From Planctomycetota bacterium (GTDB taxonomy: Bacteria > Planctomycetota > Phycisphaerae > UBA1845): a DNA stretch of 64,000 nt. This document shows positions 28,207-37,272 of the stretch, one piece after another. The notes below the pieces were generated by a model. It did no database searches. It had not been told where the DNA came from and was given only the letters and a program-made list of their open reading frames with translations. The DNA lies in NCBI GenBank assembly GCA_024280855.1, contig JAJRPG010000096.1, positions 25,027 through 89,026 of the forward strand, in the 5' to 3' direction. Positions within the stretch are counted from its first letter, which is position 1. Every line of letters starts with the position of its first letter. A program made the position numbers and the translations under genes.

Positions 28207-28977
28207 ATGACTGCCAACGCGCTCGATGCGCTGCGTGGCGCTCAACAACAATTGCACGAACAAATTGAGACGCTAGATGCCCAGCGTGATCAAATAGACG
28301 CCGATCAAGGCCAGCTAAAGTCTGAAAGCGGAGCCATTAGTGAAGCGCAGGAAAAACTCGAAGCAGAATCTGAGCGGTTAGAGATTTTAGCTAATTCGTT
28401 GCAAGATCAAAAACTGAAAATGGAAGCCTCCCTGTCGGGCTTGTCAACGCAAAAGAGCGAGCTTGAAACCAACGTACAAGAGTTTGAAAATATCCGTAAG
28501 CAATGGGAAAGCGAATGCAAAAATCACGCCCAGGCTGTTGTCTTACATGAAAAAAGAGAGCTTGCGCTTAGTAGTGCTGAAAGTCAACTTAACCAACTTG
28601 CCGCGGAAATAGAACCTAAACAAGAAGCACTGGACAAGCGTGAACATGATTTAGAAGCGCGGTCTGGCAAACTTGAGATGCTGGCTTGTGAGCTGGACGA
28701 ACGTAGAAAAATGTTAGTCACGATGCAGACCGAGTTAGAGCATAGCCAACAGACTGTATCTTCCCAACGTGAGGAGTTACTGGCTAGATTGGGTTCGATA
28801 CACGAAGCACCGACTAGCAGCATGGCTATTCCTCATGAAACGCCACACCAGGAAATACCGGAAGATATAGAGGAAATCCAATCGCCTTCGGCAAAGCCAA
28901 AGCCTGCGGCTAGTGCTGCAACAGATCAGTTTAGGAAATTACGGCGCGACGCTAAGCGGCGCGCTATCGGAGCTTGA
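28207..28977 (+). CDS. coiled-coil protein, first gene of the FGE/GTPase/GAP1 run
   Basis: A protein of about 256 residues from the ATG at 28207 (MTANALDALRGAQQQLHEQ); an ATG at 28099 in the same frame would add 36 residues without a better ribosome site. Residues 10-200 are a continuous coiled coil (IETLDAQRDQIDADQGQL and onward). Then comes a proline-rich linker and a basic end (DQFRKLRRDAKRRAIGA). The layout, coiled coil then linker then basic tail, repeats that of the much longer divergent neighbour, so the two may interact or be related. No other domain is seen. It lies 58 nt before the FGE-fold gene on the same strand. Confidence 0.8.
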   Translation: MTANALDALRGAQQQLHEQIETLDAQRDQIDADQGQLKSESGAISEAQEKLEAESERLEILANSLQDQKLKMEASLSGLSTQKSELETNVQEFENIRKQWESECKNHAQAVVLHEKRELALSSAESQLNQLAAEIEPKQEALDKREHDLEARSGKLEMLACELDERRKMLVTMQTELEHSQQTVSSQREELLARLGSIHEAPTSSMAIPHETPHQEIPEDIEEIQSPSAKPKPAASAATDQFRKLRRDAKRRAIGA

Positions 28978-29035
28978 TCGAGACGTAACTCGTATCTAAT
29001 CGTTTCGTAGACGCATTCCTTCAGGGGATTTCATC

Positions 29036-30091
29036 ATGGCCTTGAGTTTATTTGCAAGAGCAAAGAGTAGATTTGATTCGTCCAAAACATCAAGGCGAAC
29101 GGCGGCCCGTAACCGTAAGCCAGCACCTGAACCAATACAAAGGCCCTTCACGCCAGCGCCGCAAAAAACGCATAGTGATGATCCTGCTAAACGCATGGTA
29201 GAGCAAGGTCGATATGCGGTACTCCTTCGCGATGTGTCATACTGGAAAGCGCTAACTCATGGGCAAGACGCCGTTTGTCAAGCCAGTAACAGTCTTGAGC
29301 GACGGATGGCGTTGGTTCCTGCCGGCACCGTTTGCCTGCCATCTACAATCTCGGCGCAGCCTGGTGATGCCGAAGTTGATGTTGACATTCAGCCATTTTT
29401 ACTGGATGTCCACGCCGTCACCAATGCACGTTTTCAGGAATTTGTCGATGATGGCGGTTATGACGAACTGGATTACTGGCCCGAAGAAATATGGCCTCAC
29501 TTGATTGAGTTTAAGGATATGACGAGCGATCCTGCGCCGAGATTTTGGCTTCATGGCAGACATAACGCCAATTTGTCCGATCATCCTGTGGTCGGAATTA
29601 GCTGGTACGAAGCGCAGGCCTATTCGTTGTGGATTGGCCAACGATTGCCAACGGAAACAGAATGGCAAATGTCAGCATGCTGGCACATAAACAGCTCGGC
29701 GGACATCATGCGGCGTTTCCCCTGGGGTGACGCGATGGACAATCAGCGATGTAATATATGGTCTACAAAAAATGGTCAAACGGTTCCCGTCGATAAATAC
29801 CCACGCGGGGCGGCTCCGAACCAAGTACTTCAACTTGTGGGGAATACCTGGGAATGGACAGACGCGGAATATCAAATCACTGACGACGAAGGTCGACCGG
29901 TGCTTGGCGAAATGCCTATGCAAAGTATTCGCGGTGGTGCGTTTGATACCTATTTTGAATCCCAAGCGACCGCTCTTTTTAGGACTGGACAAATTGCGTT
30001 AGCTAGAACGCCCAATACCGGATTTCGTTGTGCGATGGATTTATCGCAGGCGACTTGGCTAACTGAAGATTCTGACGAGACAGGAGAATAA
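29036..30091 (+). CDS. formylglycine-generating-enzyme-fold (SUMF1) protein, probably non-catalytic
   Basis: A 351-residue protein with a basic N-terminal 60 residues and then an FGE-sulfatase/C-type-lectin-like domain: ALVPAGTVCLPST, DVHAVTNARFQEFVDDGG, HPVVGISWYEAQAYSLWIGQRLPTETEWQ, FPWGDAMDNQRCN, VLQLVGNTWEWT and RGGAFDTYFESQATALFR. True FGEs need two cysteines after the RGGS segment; here that stretch has none (the only nearby Cys is in the terminal GFRC). So a binding role rather than formylglycine formation is inferred, as for many fused bacterial FGE-fold proteins. No sulfatase gene is nearby. An AGGGGA ribosome site precedes the ATG. The next gene starts 2 nt after its stop. Confidence 0.88.
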   Translation: MALSLFARAKSRFDSSKTSRRTAARNRKPAPEPIQRPFTPAPQKTHSDDPAKRMVEQGRYAVLLRDVSYWKALTHGQDAVCQASNSLERRMALVPAGTVCLPSTISAQPGDAEVDVDIQPFLLDVHAVTNARFQEFVDDGGYDELDYWPEEIWPHLIEFKDMTSDPAPRFWLHGRHNANLSDHPVVGISWYEAQAYSLWIGQRLPTETEWQMSACWHINSSADIMRRFPWGDAMDNQRCNIWSTKNGQTVPVDKYPRGAAPNQVLQLVGNTWEWTDAEYQITDDEGRPVLGEMPMQSIRGGAFDTYFESQATALFRTGQIALARTPNTGFRCAMDLSQATWLTEDSDETGE

Positions 30092-30093
30092 CT

Positions 30094-30978
30094 GTGGCTG
30101 CAATAGATGCGCAAACCATGCCGGCGACGCTGCCGTGCCTTATCTGTGAATCGAAAAACCCCAGCGAAGCTGTGGTGTGTAGCGAATGCTGCGCTCCTAT
30201 GGCTTTGATACACGACGCCCTTTCGCAAGATCGTGATCCGTGCATTGTCACGGTGATCGGCGAAAGTAATGTGGGGAAAACCGTTTATCTTGGCATGTTG
30301 TTAGATATGCTTTCAAAACGCGCGGATGACTTTGAGGCTATTCCCAAAGGGGCGTACTCGGTCAACTTGCAACATACGGTAGTTAGCTATCTGAGCGCAC
30401 GGCAGTTTCCGCCTAAGACCGCTATGGAAGCAGACCTTTGGCAATGGGCGTATTATCAAGTTAGTCGCAGAAATGACAGCTCGATAATCTATGATTTGGT
30501 CATGCCCGACATGGCTGGTGAGGCTATTGCTGCCGAGGTGTCATCACCGCAAACTTTCAAAGTTATTCGTTCACTGCTCGAAAAAAGTAGAGGCGCAGTG
30601 CTTTTGGTAGATGCTGCGATGGCTGGTGTTGGCTCGCCGCAACCGGATTTTTTCGCACTGAAACTTATGAGCTATATTGATGGTGTCGTAGCAACGGCCC
30701 CTAACCAAAAAATTAGTTCGCCGGTGGCTATCGTACTATCAAAATCAGATTATACGCCGGAATCATTTGATAACCCCAGAGCCTTTGCGAAAACGAATTT
30801 GAACCGACTTTGGAATATCTGCGAGAGCCGGTTTGAGCATTTCGAATTTTTCGCCACCAGCGTGGTCGGAAGCCTGGGGTTCGGCAGCGACGAATACGAA
30901 AACGTCATTCCGTACCCTCTTCATGTGGCGCCGCGCGGCATTATAGAACCTCTTGATTGGGTACTTTCCAAGATATAG
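30094..30978 (+). CDS. zinc-ribbon TRAFAC-type GTPase (DO-GTPase-like)
   Basis: A 294-residue cytoplasmic GTPase starting with GTG at 30094; AGGAG lies 8 nt upstream, inside the last codons of the FGE-fold gene. Residues C15, C18, C29 and C32 form a zinc ribbon (CLICESKNPSEAVVCSEC). The G-motifs are G1 GESNVGKT (56-63), G3 DMAG (139-142), G4 SKSD (216-219) in place of NKxD, and a G5-like TS (255-256). In style it resembles the GTPases that Aravind and co-workers placed in GTPase-centred conflict systems (DO-GTPase families in Pfam), where a GAP1-type partner is encoded next door, as here. Family membership is from memory of the pattern and not searched. Confidence 0.82.
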   Translation: MAAIDAQTMPATLPCLICESKNPSEAVVCSECCAPMALIHDALSQDRDPCIVTVIGESNVGKTVYLGMLLDMLSKRADDFEAIPKGAYSVNLQHTVVSYLSARQFPPKTAMEADLWQWAYYQVSRRNDSSIIYDLVMPDMAGEAIAAEVSSPQTFKVIRSLLEKSRGAVLLVDAAMAGVGSPQPDFFALKLMSYIDGVVATAPNQKISSPVAIVLSKSDYTPESFDNPRAFAKTNLNRLWNICESRFEHFEFFATSVVGSLGFGSDEYENVIPYPLHVAPRGIIEPLDWVLSKI

Positions 30979-31007
30979 CTAAGTCGCCTGCCATTAGGAG
31001 GAATGCG

Positions 31008-32441
31008 ATGCCACTGCACACATTGGTCTGCGACCAGGCTATTTTCACGTCTATCCGAACGCCCATGGGCGAAGGGTATAGAATAATAGCAGCTAGTAAG
31101 GGTTTAGGACCAAAAGATAAACAAGCGATCACCCAGCGCAGTCCTTCACACGATGGGCTTTGTGCGCCGGAAAAAAATGACGACGTCGAAGATTACGCCC
31201 CGCTGGCGGTTTCATTTTATCAACTGCCGAGCGGCCAATTGTGCGTTGCGATTTCATGCTTTGCTGGCGCGGAACACACGGGTAGAGGCGGGCAGCGAAT
31301 TTATACCCACTGCGCAATTTTTCCTTCAGATCAATTTGCAGCCTGCGCTTATAATCCATTCAACATCGCCCAGGCGATGGTAGATGCCGACCTAACAACG
31401 CCCACGCTCAAACCGCCGCCTGCGTTAGAAACATTAACGCTAGAGGTGAATACGTCGCCTACGACACTTGATGATACTTGTGCTGAATCGCTGACCAACA
31501 ACAAGACCTACCTGATAGCCATTGAGCGATTGCTTCGTGATAAAGCGGTTATTGTCAACCTAGACAACGACTGGCTGGTGGCTACTGAAGCTATCATGAT
31601 GAGTTTGCCAGGCCCGATGCGCGAGGGCGTGTCGTTTGGCTCTGGACTTCGCTACTCAACAGGTCGCCACTTTGATTTGAATATGCTCACGGACAAAACG
31701 AATGTGAGCAGAACCCGCAGCGTCGGGCAGCCGCTTGAATACTTTGCGGCTTCGGAGCAAGAGGTCGCGGTCCCTAAAAATATGTGGATTGATTTTGTGG
31801 CTCGCATGTGGGATAGGCAGTCTTTTGAAGTCTTGGCGAAGCGCACCTCGTCTGCGTTTAATAACATGAGCGAAGAGGGCTGCATGTTCATCGCGCAGAT
31901 GTATAACACTATCGATACCCTTCAGGAAGCAGAGACTGCGGATATATTACAAGCGGTTCTAAGCACGGCGAACAAAACGGTTTCGGGCGGGGAAGCTCAA
32001 TTGCAGCAAGAACTGGTGGATGGCGCTGAGCGCGTACTATACAGGAGATTCAGTCAATCGGACTGGTCGCAATGTCAGCCCTGCTGGTCGATACTTATGG
32101 GTATGGCGCGGGCGTCGGAGATGCACAGCCAGCTTGCGTTCCAATTAATTCCGCTGGCTTTGCAAACTGCTTCTAAAGAAGATATGCCGCAAGCTTTTAT
32201 GATGGGTTTGCAAGTCGCACGGATTCTGAAAAATGGCGATCATCAACATGATGGCAGAGATGATTGCGTGGCTATGGTCCTTGAGCAGACTAGAAACTGG
32301 CTAATGAGCGGCGCGGGTGAAAATATCGAGCGAATTCATAGCCTATGCGACGAGTGGAAAATTGTATGCCCAGTCATTCCAGTCATCGACGAAATTGCCT
32401 CACTTTGTAGAGAAAAGCTAGCCCTACCCACACCGCAGTGA
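31008..32441 (+). CDS. GTPase-associated protein, GAP1-like
   Basis: A 477-residue protein starting at the ATG at 31008, preceded by a good AGGAGG; the frame is open upstream but those codons lack support. The N-terminal 160 residues (LVCDQAIFTSIRTPMGEGYRI, IAASKGLGPKDKQAITQRSP, HTGRGGQRIYTHCAIF) resemble the N-terminal domain of GTPase-associated protein 1 (GAP1-N2 type) as I remember it. The middle and C-terminal parts are helical and unassigned. It has no membrane segment or nuclease motif. The position right after the GTPase gene, in the same operon, supports a working pair. What the pair does in the cell is not known. Confidence 0.72.
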   Translation: MPLHTLVCDQAIFTSIRTPMGEGYRIIAASKGLGPKDKQAITQRSPSHDGLCAPEKNDDVEDYAPLAVSFYQLPSGQLCVAISCFAGAEHTGRGGQRIYTHCAIFPSDQFAACAYNPFNIAQAMVDADLTTPTLKPPPALETLTLEVNTSPTTLDDTCAESLTNNKTYLIAIERLLRDKAVIVNLDNDWLVATEAIMMSLPGPMREGVSFGSGLRYSTGRHFDLNMLTDKTNVSRTRSVGQPLEYFAASEQEVAVPKNMWIDFVARMWDRQSFEVLAKRTSSAFNNMSEEGCMFIAQMYNTIDTLQEAETADILQAVLSTANKTVSGGEAQLQQELVDGAERVLYRRFSQSDWSQCQPCWSILMGMARASEMHSQLAFQLIPLALQTASKEDMPQAFMMGLQVARILKNGDHQHDGRDDCVAMVLEQTRNWLMSGAGENIERIHSLCDEWKIVCPVIPVIDEIASLCREKLALPTPQ

Positions 32442-32497
32442 TAATCATGCTGAAGATAGCGTGACAAATTGCATCAGCTAGATTACTTTTCTACTTA

Positions 32498-33661
32498 ATG
32501 AACGCCATACTCACTGATGCCGAACTGCTAGCTAGGTTAGTTTCCTACGACTCGACTAGCAGCAACAGCAATGTACCCATCGCCGATTTTGTTAGCCAAT
32601 ATCTTGAAGATGGTGGCGTTGAAGTTATTCGCAATTTCAATGCCGACAAATCCAAAGTGAATCTTATCGCTCGCGTTGCAGGTAGAGCGGATGAAAGTAA
32701 CCACCAAGGTTTAATTCTATCCGGGCATCTTGATGTCGTACCAGCCATTGAAAACGGATGGGAAAGCGATCCTTTTGAACTTCGTGAAACTGAAGACGCT
32801 TACATAGGACGCGGCACTTGCGATATGAAAGGCTTCGTTGCTCTGGCTATTAACACCGTTCGCCAAGCTGTTAGTCAAAACCATCAACACCCGCTGGTTC
32901 TTATTCTGACATTTGATGAAGAGCTAGGCCTGCTCGGCGCACAGCATTTAGCCAAGACCTGGTCTGCTCCTTTTCCTTGGCCCAGGGCTGCCATTGTTGG
33001 GGAACCTACCTCGCTACGGGTGATTCGCGCCCACAAAGGCTGCATGTATATCAATATCAATCTCACCGGAAAAAGTGCGCATAGCGCTCAGCCACATCTT
33101 GGGGTTAATGCCATCGTGCCGGCAGCTAGAATCGTGTCGGAGCTGGATGAATTAAGACATCAATGGTCTACGCAAACCGTCGATTCGGGTGCGCTGTTTC
33201 CTGATGCACCATTTCTAACACTAGACGTAGCCAAGATCGACGGAGGCTCAGCGAACAATATCATTCCCGGTCAATGTCGCATAACGATTGGGTTGCGACC
33301 ACTTCCTGGGCAGGACCGAGACGCACTTATGACTGAGATAACCACAGCAATGAATCGTGGGCTGGATAATGCTCCGGGCATTACATGTGATCTAGAAATT
33401 ATTGCGAATTGCCGGCCGGTATTGGTTGACGAAGATGCGCCTATCTGCCAAACGATGTGCGAACTGATGTCACAGAAAAACGCCGAAGGTGTTTCCTACG
33501 CAACCGACGGAGCCATCTTGCAAACGATGGGGATTGATCCAATTATTTGGGGGCCTGGTAGCATTGACGCGGCTCATAAACCGAACGAGTTTTTGCCTAA
33601 AGATGAATTCGTCCAAGCCCGTGAGGTTCTCAATCAACTGGTTGGGCGTACTTGGCATTAA
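32498..33661 (+). CDS. argE: acetylornithine deacetylase
   Basis: An M20-family zinc hydrolase of 387 residues, normal for ArgE, which releases ornithine from N-acetylornithine in arginine synthesis. Metal-site motifs are LILSGHLDVVPA (His, Asp), RGTCDMKGFVALAIN, LTFDEELGLLGAQ (catalytic Glu pair) and AAIVGEPTSLRVIRAHKG; the dimerisation domain has GKSAHSAQP and the last ligand is in GPGSIDAAHKPNE. Succinyl-diaminopimelate desuccinylase is the main alternative, but the overall pattern is ArgE-like. No other arg genes are adjacent. Confidence 0.88.
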   Translation: MNAILTDAELLARLVSYDSTSSNSNVPIADFVSQYLEDGGVEVIRNFNADKSKVNLIARVAGRADESNHQGLILSGHLDVVPAIENGWESDPFELRETEDAYIGRGTCDMKGFVALAINTVRQAVSQNHQHPLVLILTFDEELGLLGAQHLAKTWSAPFPWPRAAIVGEPTSLRVIRAHKGCMYININLTGKSAHSAQPHLGVNAIVPAARIVSELDELRHQWSTQTVDSGALFPDAPFLTLDVAKIDGGSANNIIPGQCRITIGLRPLPGQDRDALMTEITTAMNRGLDNAPGITCDLEIIANCRPVLVDEDAPICQTMCELMSQKNAEGVSYATDGAILQTMGIDPIIWGPGSIDAAHKPNEFLPKDEFVQAREVLNQLVGRTWH

Positions 33662-33759
33662 TGCCACCCACAATATTATGTAAGGATTGCCCGCGCGGTG
33701 TGAACCGGCTAACCTTCACGGGTTCGCGTATCGATTTTTAGCACAAGGAATCAAGGACC

Positions 33760-35451
33760 ATGGCTAGCCAACTTATTGAATGCGTACCTAACTTTAGCGA
33801 GGGGCGCGACCTCAGTGTGATTAAGCAAATCACCGATCAAATTGAAAGTGTAGACGGCGTTACCCTACTCGATGTTGACCCCGGAGCAGCCACCAATCGC
33901 ACGGTTGTCACAATGGTGGGAGAACCGCAGGCTGTCATCGAAGCAGCTGTTCGTGCAGGACGAAAAGCAGCTGAGCTTATCGATATGAGCAAGCATCACG
34001 GCGAACACCCTCGCTTTGGCATGATGGACGTCTGCCCGCTTGTGCCCATAGCTAACATCACGATGGATGAAACGGTCGCTCATGCCCATACCCTGGCTAA
34101 GCGGTTAGGTGAAGAAGTTGGCCTTACTATTTACTGTTATGAAAACGCGGCGACTAAAGATGAACGACGCAACCTAGCTACGGTTCGCGCGGGCGAATAT
34201 GAAGGCCTCAAAGAAAAATTATCGAATCCGCAATGGAAACCGGATTTTGGTCCGGCGGAATTTAACGCACGTTCTGGCGCTACGGCTGTTAGCGCGCGTG
34301 ATTTTCTCGTGGCTTATAACATCAATCTCAACACGACCTCTACCCGTCGGGCTAACGCTATCGCATTTGATATTCGAGAAAAGGGAAGACAAAAACGCTC
34401 TGGTGATCCTCTCAACGGACCGCTTGTCAAAGGCGATAATGGTAAAACCGTCTGGACGCCGGGAAGTTTGAAATGCGTGAAAGGTATTGGCTGGTTCATC
34501 GAAGAATTCGGTATCGCTCAGGTATCGGTTAATCTTACGAATATCAGCGTCACGCCAGTTCACATCGCGTTTGATGAATCCTGCGAGAAAGCTCGCGCTC
34601 GCGGTGTTCGCGTCACCGGCTCGGAATTGGTTGGCCTAATCCCCTTGCAAGCCATGCTCGATGCGGGCATATATTTTCTTCGCAAACAGCAGCGGTCCGT
34701 CGGCGTTTCGGATAGCGAGCTAATCAAAATAGCCGTGAAATCGCTGGGGCTGGACGAGCTTTATCCTTTCAAACCAGAAGAAAAGATTGTCGAATACGCT
34801 ATTAATGCTGGCCAACCTAGCGATAGCCCTTTGATCGAGATGACGCTCAAAGGCTTCGTTCACGAGACTGCGTCGGAGTCGCCAGCGCCGGGCGGTGGTT
34901 CCATCGCGGCGTATATGGGGGCTATGGGCGCGGCACTAGCTACGATGGTGGCTAACCTTTCCTCACACAAAAGAGGCTGGGACGATCGGTGGGAAGAGTT
35001 TTCCGATTGGGCGGAAAAAGGGAAGGCGTATCACGATCAGCTACTTAGATTGGTAGACGAAGATACGCATGCGTTCAATAAGATTATGGACGCCTTTGGT
35101 TTGCCTAAAGGGTCTGATGATGAAAAGGCTGCGCGTAAAAATGCGATACAGTTAGCTACGAAACACGCGATTGAAATTCCGTTTCGTGTCATGCAAACGG
35201 CATTTGATTCGATGGAAGTTATCAAAGCGATGGCTGATATTGGCAACCCGAATTCTGTCTCCGACGCCGGTGTGGGCGCATTAGCCGCCCGGTCTGCTGT
35301 GATGGGTGCGCATCTAAACGTCAAAATAAACGCAAGTGACATTGAAGACAAAGCGTGGGTCGAAAATATCCTTGCAAAAAGTGATGACCTTCAGAAAAAA
35401 GCGATAGCGATGGAAAGCGAGATACTAAAAATCGTGGAAGGGAAAATGTAG
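33760..35451 (+). CDS. ftcD: bifunctional glutamate formimidoyltransferase / formimidoyl-THF cyclodeaminase
   Basis: A 563-residue fusion. The N-terminal formimidoyltransferase (about 1-325) starts LIECVPNFSEGRDLSVI and has KHHGEHPRFGMMDVCPLVPI, the NLNTTSTRRANAIAFDIRE segment and GSELVGLIPLQAM. The C-terminal cyclodeaminase (about 360-563) has ASESPAPGGGSIAAYMGAMG and LATKHAIEIPFRVMQ. Together they move the formimino group of histidine breakdown onto tetrahydrofolate and convert it to methenyl-THF. Bacteria often encode these as separate genes, and the full fusion, as in animals, is well known in some phyla. No hut genes lie nearby. AAGGA precedes the ATG. Confidence 0.93.
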   Translation: MASQLIECVPNFSEGRDLSVIKQITDQIESVDGVTLLDVDPGAATNRTVVTMVGEPQAVIEAAVRAGRKAAELIDMSKHHGEHPRFGMMDVCPLVPIANITMDETVAHAHTLAKRLGEEVGLTIYCYENAATKDERRNLATVRAGEYEGLKEKLSNPQWKPDFGPAEFNARSGATAVSARDFLVAYNINLNTTSTRRANAIAFDIREKGRQKRSGDPLNGPLVKGDNGKTVWTPGSLKCVKGIGWFIEEFGIAQVSVNLTNISVTPVHIAFDESCEKARARGVRVTGSELVGLIPLQAMLDAGIYFLRKQQRSVGVSDSELIKIAVKSLGLDELYPFKPEEKIVEYAINAGQPSDSPLIEMTLKGFVHETASESPAPGGGSIAAYMGAMGAALATMVANLSSHKRGWDDRWEEFSDWAEKGKAYHDQLLRLVDEDTHAFNKIMDAFGLPKGSDDEKAARKNAIQLATKHAIEIPFRVMQTAFDSMEVIKAMADIGNPNSVSDAGVGALAARSAVMGAHLNVKINASDIEDKAWVENILAKSDDLQKKAIAMESEILKIVEGKM

Positions 35452-35466
35452 ACAACAAGGGGTCAA

Positions 35467-35550
35467 TGCGGCTGAGAGGAATCGAACCTCCACGGGGTTT
35501 CCCCCACTAGATCCTAAATCTAGCGCGTCTGCCAATTCCGCCACAGCCGC
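35467..35550 (-). tRNA. tRNA-Leu, anticodon UAG
   Basis: 84 nt on the minus strand. The acceptor stem GCGGCTG pairs with CAGCCGC, the discriminator is A, the D-arm has GGCGGAATTGGCAGACGC, the anticodon arm is CTAGA-TTTAGGA-TCTAG with anticodon TAG, a long class II variable arm (TGGGGGAAACCCCG) follows, and the T-arm has GGTTCGATTCC. The 3' CCA is not encoded. All arms pair well. Confidence 0.97.
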
Positions 35551-35644
35551 AGCGTCGATCGCCCTAAGCGATTTATGAATGGGTCATTATGGCCACTACA
35601 GACATTGTCGCAAGAGTCTGCTGGGAGCGATCAATAATTCGCTG

Positions 35645-36811
35645 TTAACCCGCACTAACCCCAAGCTTTCTGGCTGAATCTAGATAGCTTTCGTAGGCAT
35701 GACGAACTTCGCCAAGCGTGTCGCCTGCGAATTTTTCCAGAAATGCACGGGCGATTTCAAAGGCTACGACATGCTCAGCTACTACGCTTGCGGCTGCGAC
35801 TGCTGCTATGTCGCTTCGTTCATAATCGGAGCGTTGAGGCTGTTTCGTTTCTAAATTTACACTATCCAAGCCGCGTAATAGCGTACTGATGGGCTTCATC
35901 ACGCCACGCACGACTATTGGCTGTCCGTTGGTCATGCCGCCTTCCAGGCCCCCGGCTCGGTTGCTGCGGCGCGTGAATCCTAAGCTGGGCTTGTCTCGTT
36001 GACTTTCGTCGTATTCTATTTCGTCGTGGACCTGACTACCTCTTCGTGATGCGCAGCCAAACCCAAGTCCAATTTCCACGCCCTTGAATGCCTGAATGGA
36101 ACCGACGGCTTGCATGAGGCGACCGTCCAATTTATCCTGCCATCTCATGCAGCTTCCCAGGCCCGGCGGATGGCCTTCGACCTTCACTTCGACGATGCCG
36201 CCTAGCGTGTCCTTGTCAATCTTGGCTTGTTTTATCTGGGCTATCATGTCTGCGGCGGCCGTGCTATCTGGACAGTAGGCTTCGTTTTCATCACGCAGCT
36301 TTCGCAAATCACTTAGCGACAAGCCATCATCAAGATTGGCCTCGACGCTGCCAACGCGTGTCACATAGCCAACGACTTCAATCTCAAACTGTTGCAATAA
36401 CGACATGACTAACGCGCCGGCTGCTACCCGGGCGGCGGTCTCCCTCGCGGAGGCTCGCTCAAGAATGCTGCGGCAATCTGTGGTTAGCCATTTTAGACTA
36501 CCGGCTAAGTCTGCGTGGCCGGGACGTGGGTTCGGCAGGTCTGGAGCGTCGTCTATTCGATAATCTTTATTGTCGATTTGTAGCATGATGGGTGAACCAA
36601 TGGTTTGGCCATTGCGCAATCCAGAAAGGATTCGCACCTCGTCGGATTCAATTTTCATGCGCCCGCCACGACCGTAGCCTCCCTGTCGGCGCTTTAGGGC
36701 TGCGTTAACCAAATCAACATCAATACGAATCCCGGCGGGCAAGCCCTCGACCAAGGCGAGGACGGCTCGGCCATGAGATTCACCGGCGGTTCTGTAATCT
36801 AAGCGTGTCAT
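35645..36811 (-). CDS. aroC: chorismate synthase
   Basis: Chorismate synthase, the last step of the shikimate pathway, converting EPSP to chorismate with reduced FMN as cofactor. The 388-residue product has the N-terminal YRTAGESHG, NPRPGHADLAGSLKW, the basic patch RASARETAARVAAGA, and the C-terminal SNRAGGLEGGMTNGQPIVVRG. The length is normal and all signature regions are intact. Chorismate is also the substrate of the chorismatase in the cluster near 56 kb, but the two genes are not linked in an operon. Confidence 0.97.
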   Translation of the reverse strand: MTRLDYRTAGESHGRAVLALVEGLPAGIRIDVDLVNAALKRRQGGYGRGGRMKIESDEVRILSGLRNGQTIGSPIMLQIDNKDYRIDDAPDLPNPRPGHADLAGSLKWLTTDCRSILERASARETAARVAAGALVMSLLQQFEIEVVGYVTRVGSVEANLDDGLSLSDLRKLRDENEAYCPDSTAAADMIAQIKQAKIDKDTLGGIVEVKVEGHPPGLGSCMRWQDKLDGRLMQAVGSIQAFKGVEIGLGFGCASRRGSQVHDEIEYDESQRDKPSLGFTRRSNRAGGLEGGMTNGQPIVVRGVMKPISTLLRGLDSVNLETKQPQRSDYERSDIAAVAAASVVAEHVVAFEIARAFLEKFAGDTLGEVRHAYESYLDSARKLGVSAG

Positions 36812-36967
36812 AGCAAATCATTATAATTGCGACATGGCTAAGTGAACAGGGTTCCCCAAAATCAGATAGAAAATCATCGCAGGCAAACGCCGTTATGCAT
36901 GCCTTTTCAAAAAAACCGCGAAGCATAAGATACGGCACGTTCCCATTACTCTACTCATGCGACACAT

Positions 36968-37018
36968 GCTCGTTCGTCCTTCCCCCACCCTTCGGGAGTA
37001 CCCGAAGAATGGGGCACC
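36968..37018. repeat. dispersed hairpin repeat, copy 1
   Basis: A 51-bp element whose core is CACCCTTCGGGAGTA followed by CCCGAAGAATGGGG. CTTCGGG and CCCGAAG pair around AGTA, and outer CCCC/GGGG extend the hairpin. A second copy with a few changes is at 38843-38894 on the same strand. The repeat lies between aroC and the small-lipoprotein gene and encodes nothing. REP-like or MITE-derived repeats behave this way. Confidence 0.8.
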
Positions 37019-37061
37019 CGGCAGATGAAACATCATTCTCCCGTATGCACCATAGCGATCG

Positions 37062-37244
37062 TTAGACTTGTAGATTACTGCTGGCTAGCAGCATATTTAC
37101 GCCTGCAGTGATTATTCCGTTGACGATATTGCCGGCGGTGTCGGCAAAGGTATTGTCCGGTAAACAGCTCCCGCTGAAGCCTAGCAACATCGCTTGGCTG
37201 ACGATGAGCGAACATTTTTTCCACGTCGAAATAGTATTGAACAT
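37062..37244 (-). CDS. small secreted lipoprotein-like protein
   Basis: A 60-residue protein starting at 37244, with AAGGAG 7 nt upstream. It has a signal sequence (CSLIVSQAMLLGFSGSC) with a lipobox-like GSC, and a short mature part, CLPDNTFADTAGNIVNGIIT plus a hydrophobic tail. Short proteins with a SCLPDN start are familiar to me from planctomycete genomes, but I know no function for them. It is the last gene of a minus-strand group with the cytochrome and the outer-membrane barrel (28 nt from the cytochrome gene). Confidence 0.72.
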   Translation of the reverse strand: MFNTISTWKKCSLIVSQAMLLGFSGSCLPDNTFADTAGNIVNGIITAGVNMLLASSNLQV

Positions 37245-37272
37245 AAGGGTCTCCTTTGTAGTCATAAATAAA

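Noticed and set aside
29036..30091. Diversity-generating retroelement target, because of the FGE/C-type-lectin fold
   Set aside because: No reverse transcriptase, no template repeat and no adenine-specific variation were seen in the window.
35467..36811. Link between aroC and the chorismatase cluster as one pathway unit
   Set aside because: They are about 19 kb apart and in separate transcription units; aroC is a housekeeping gene here.
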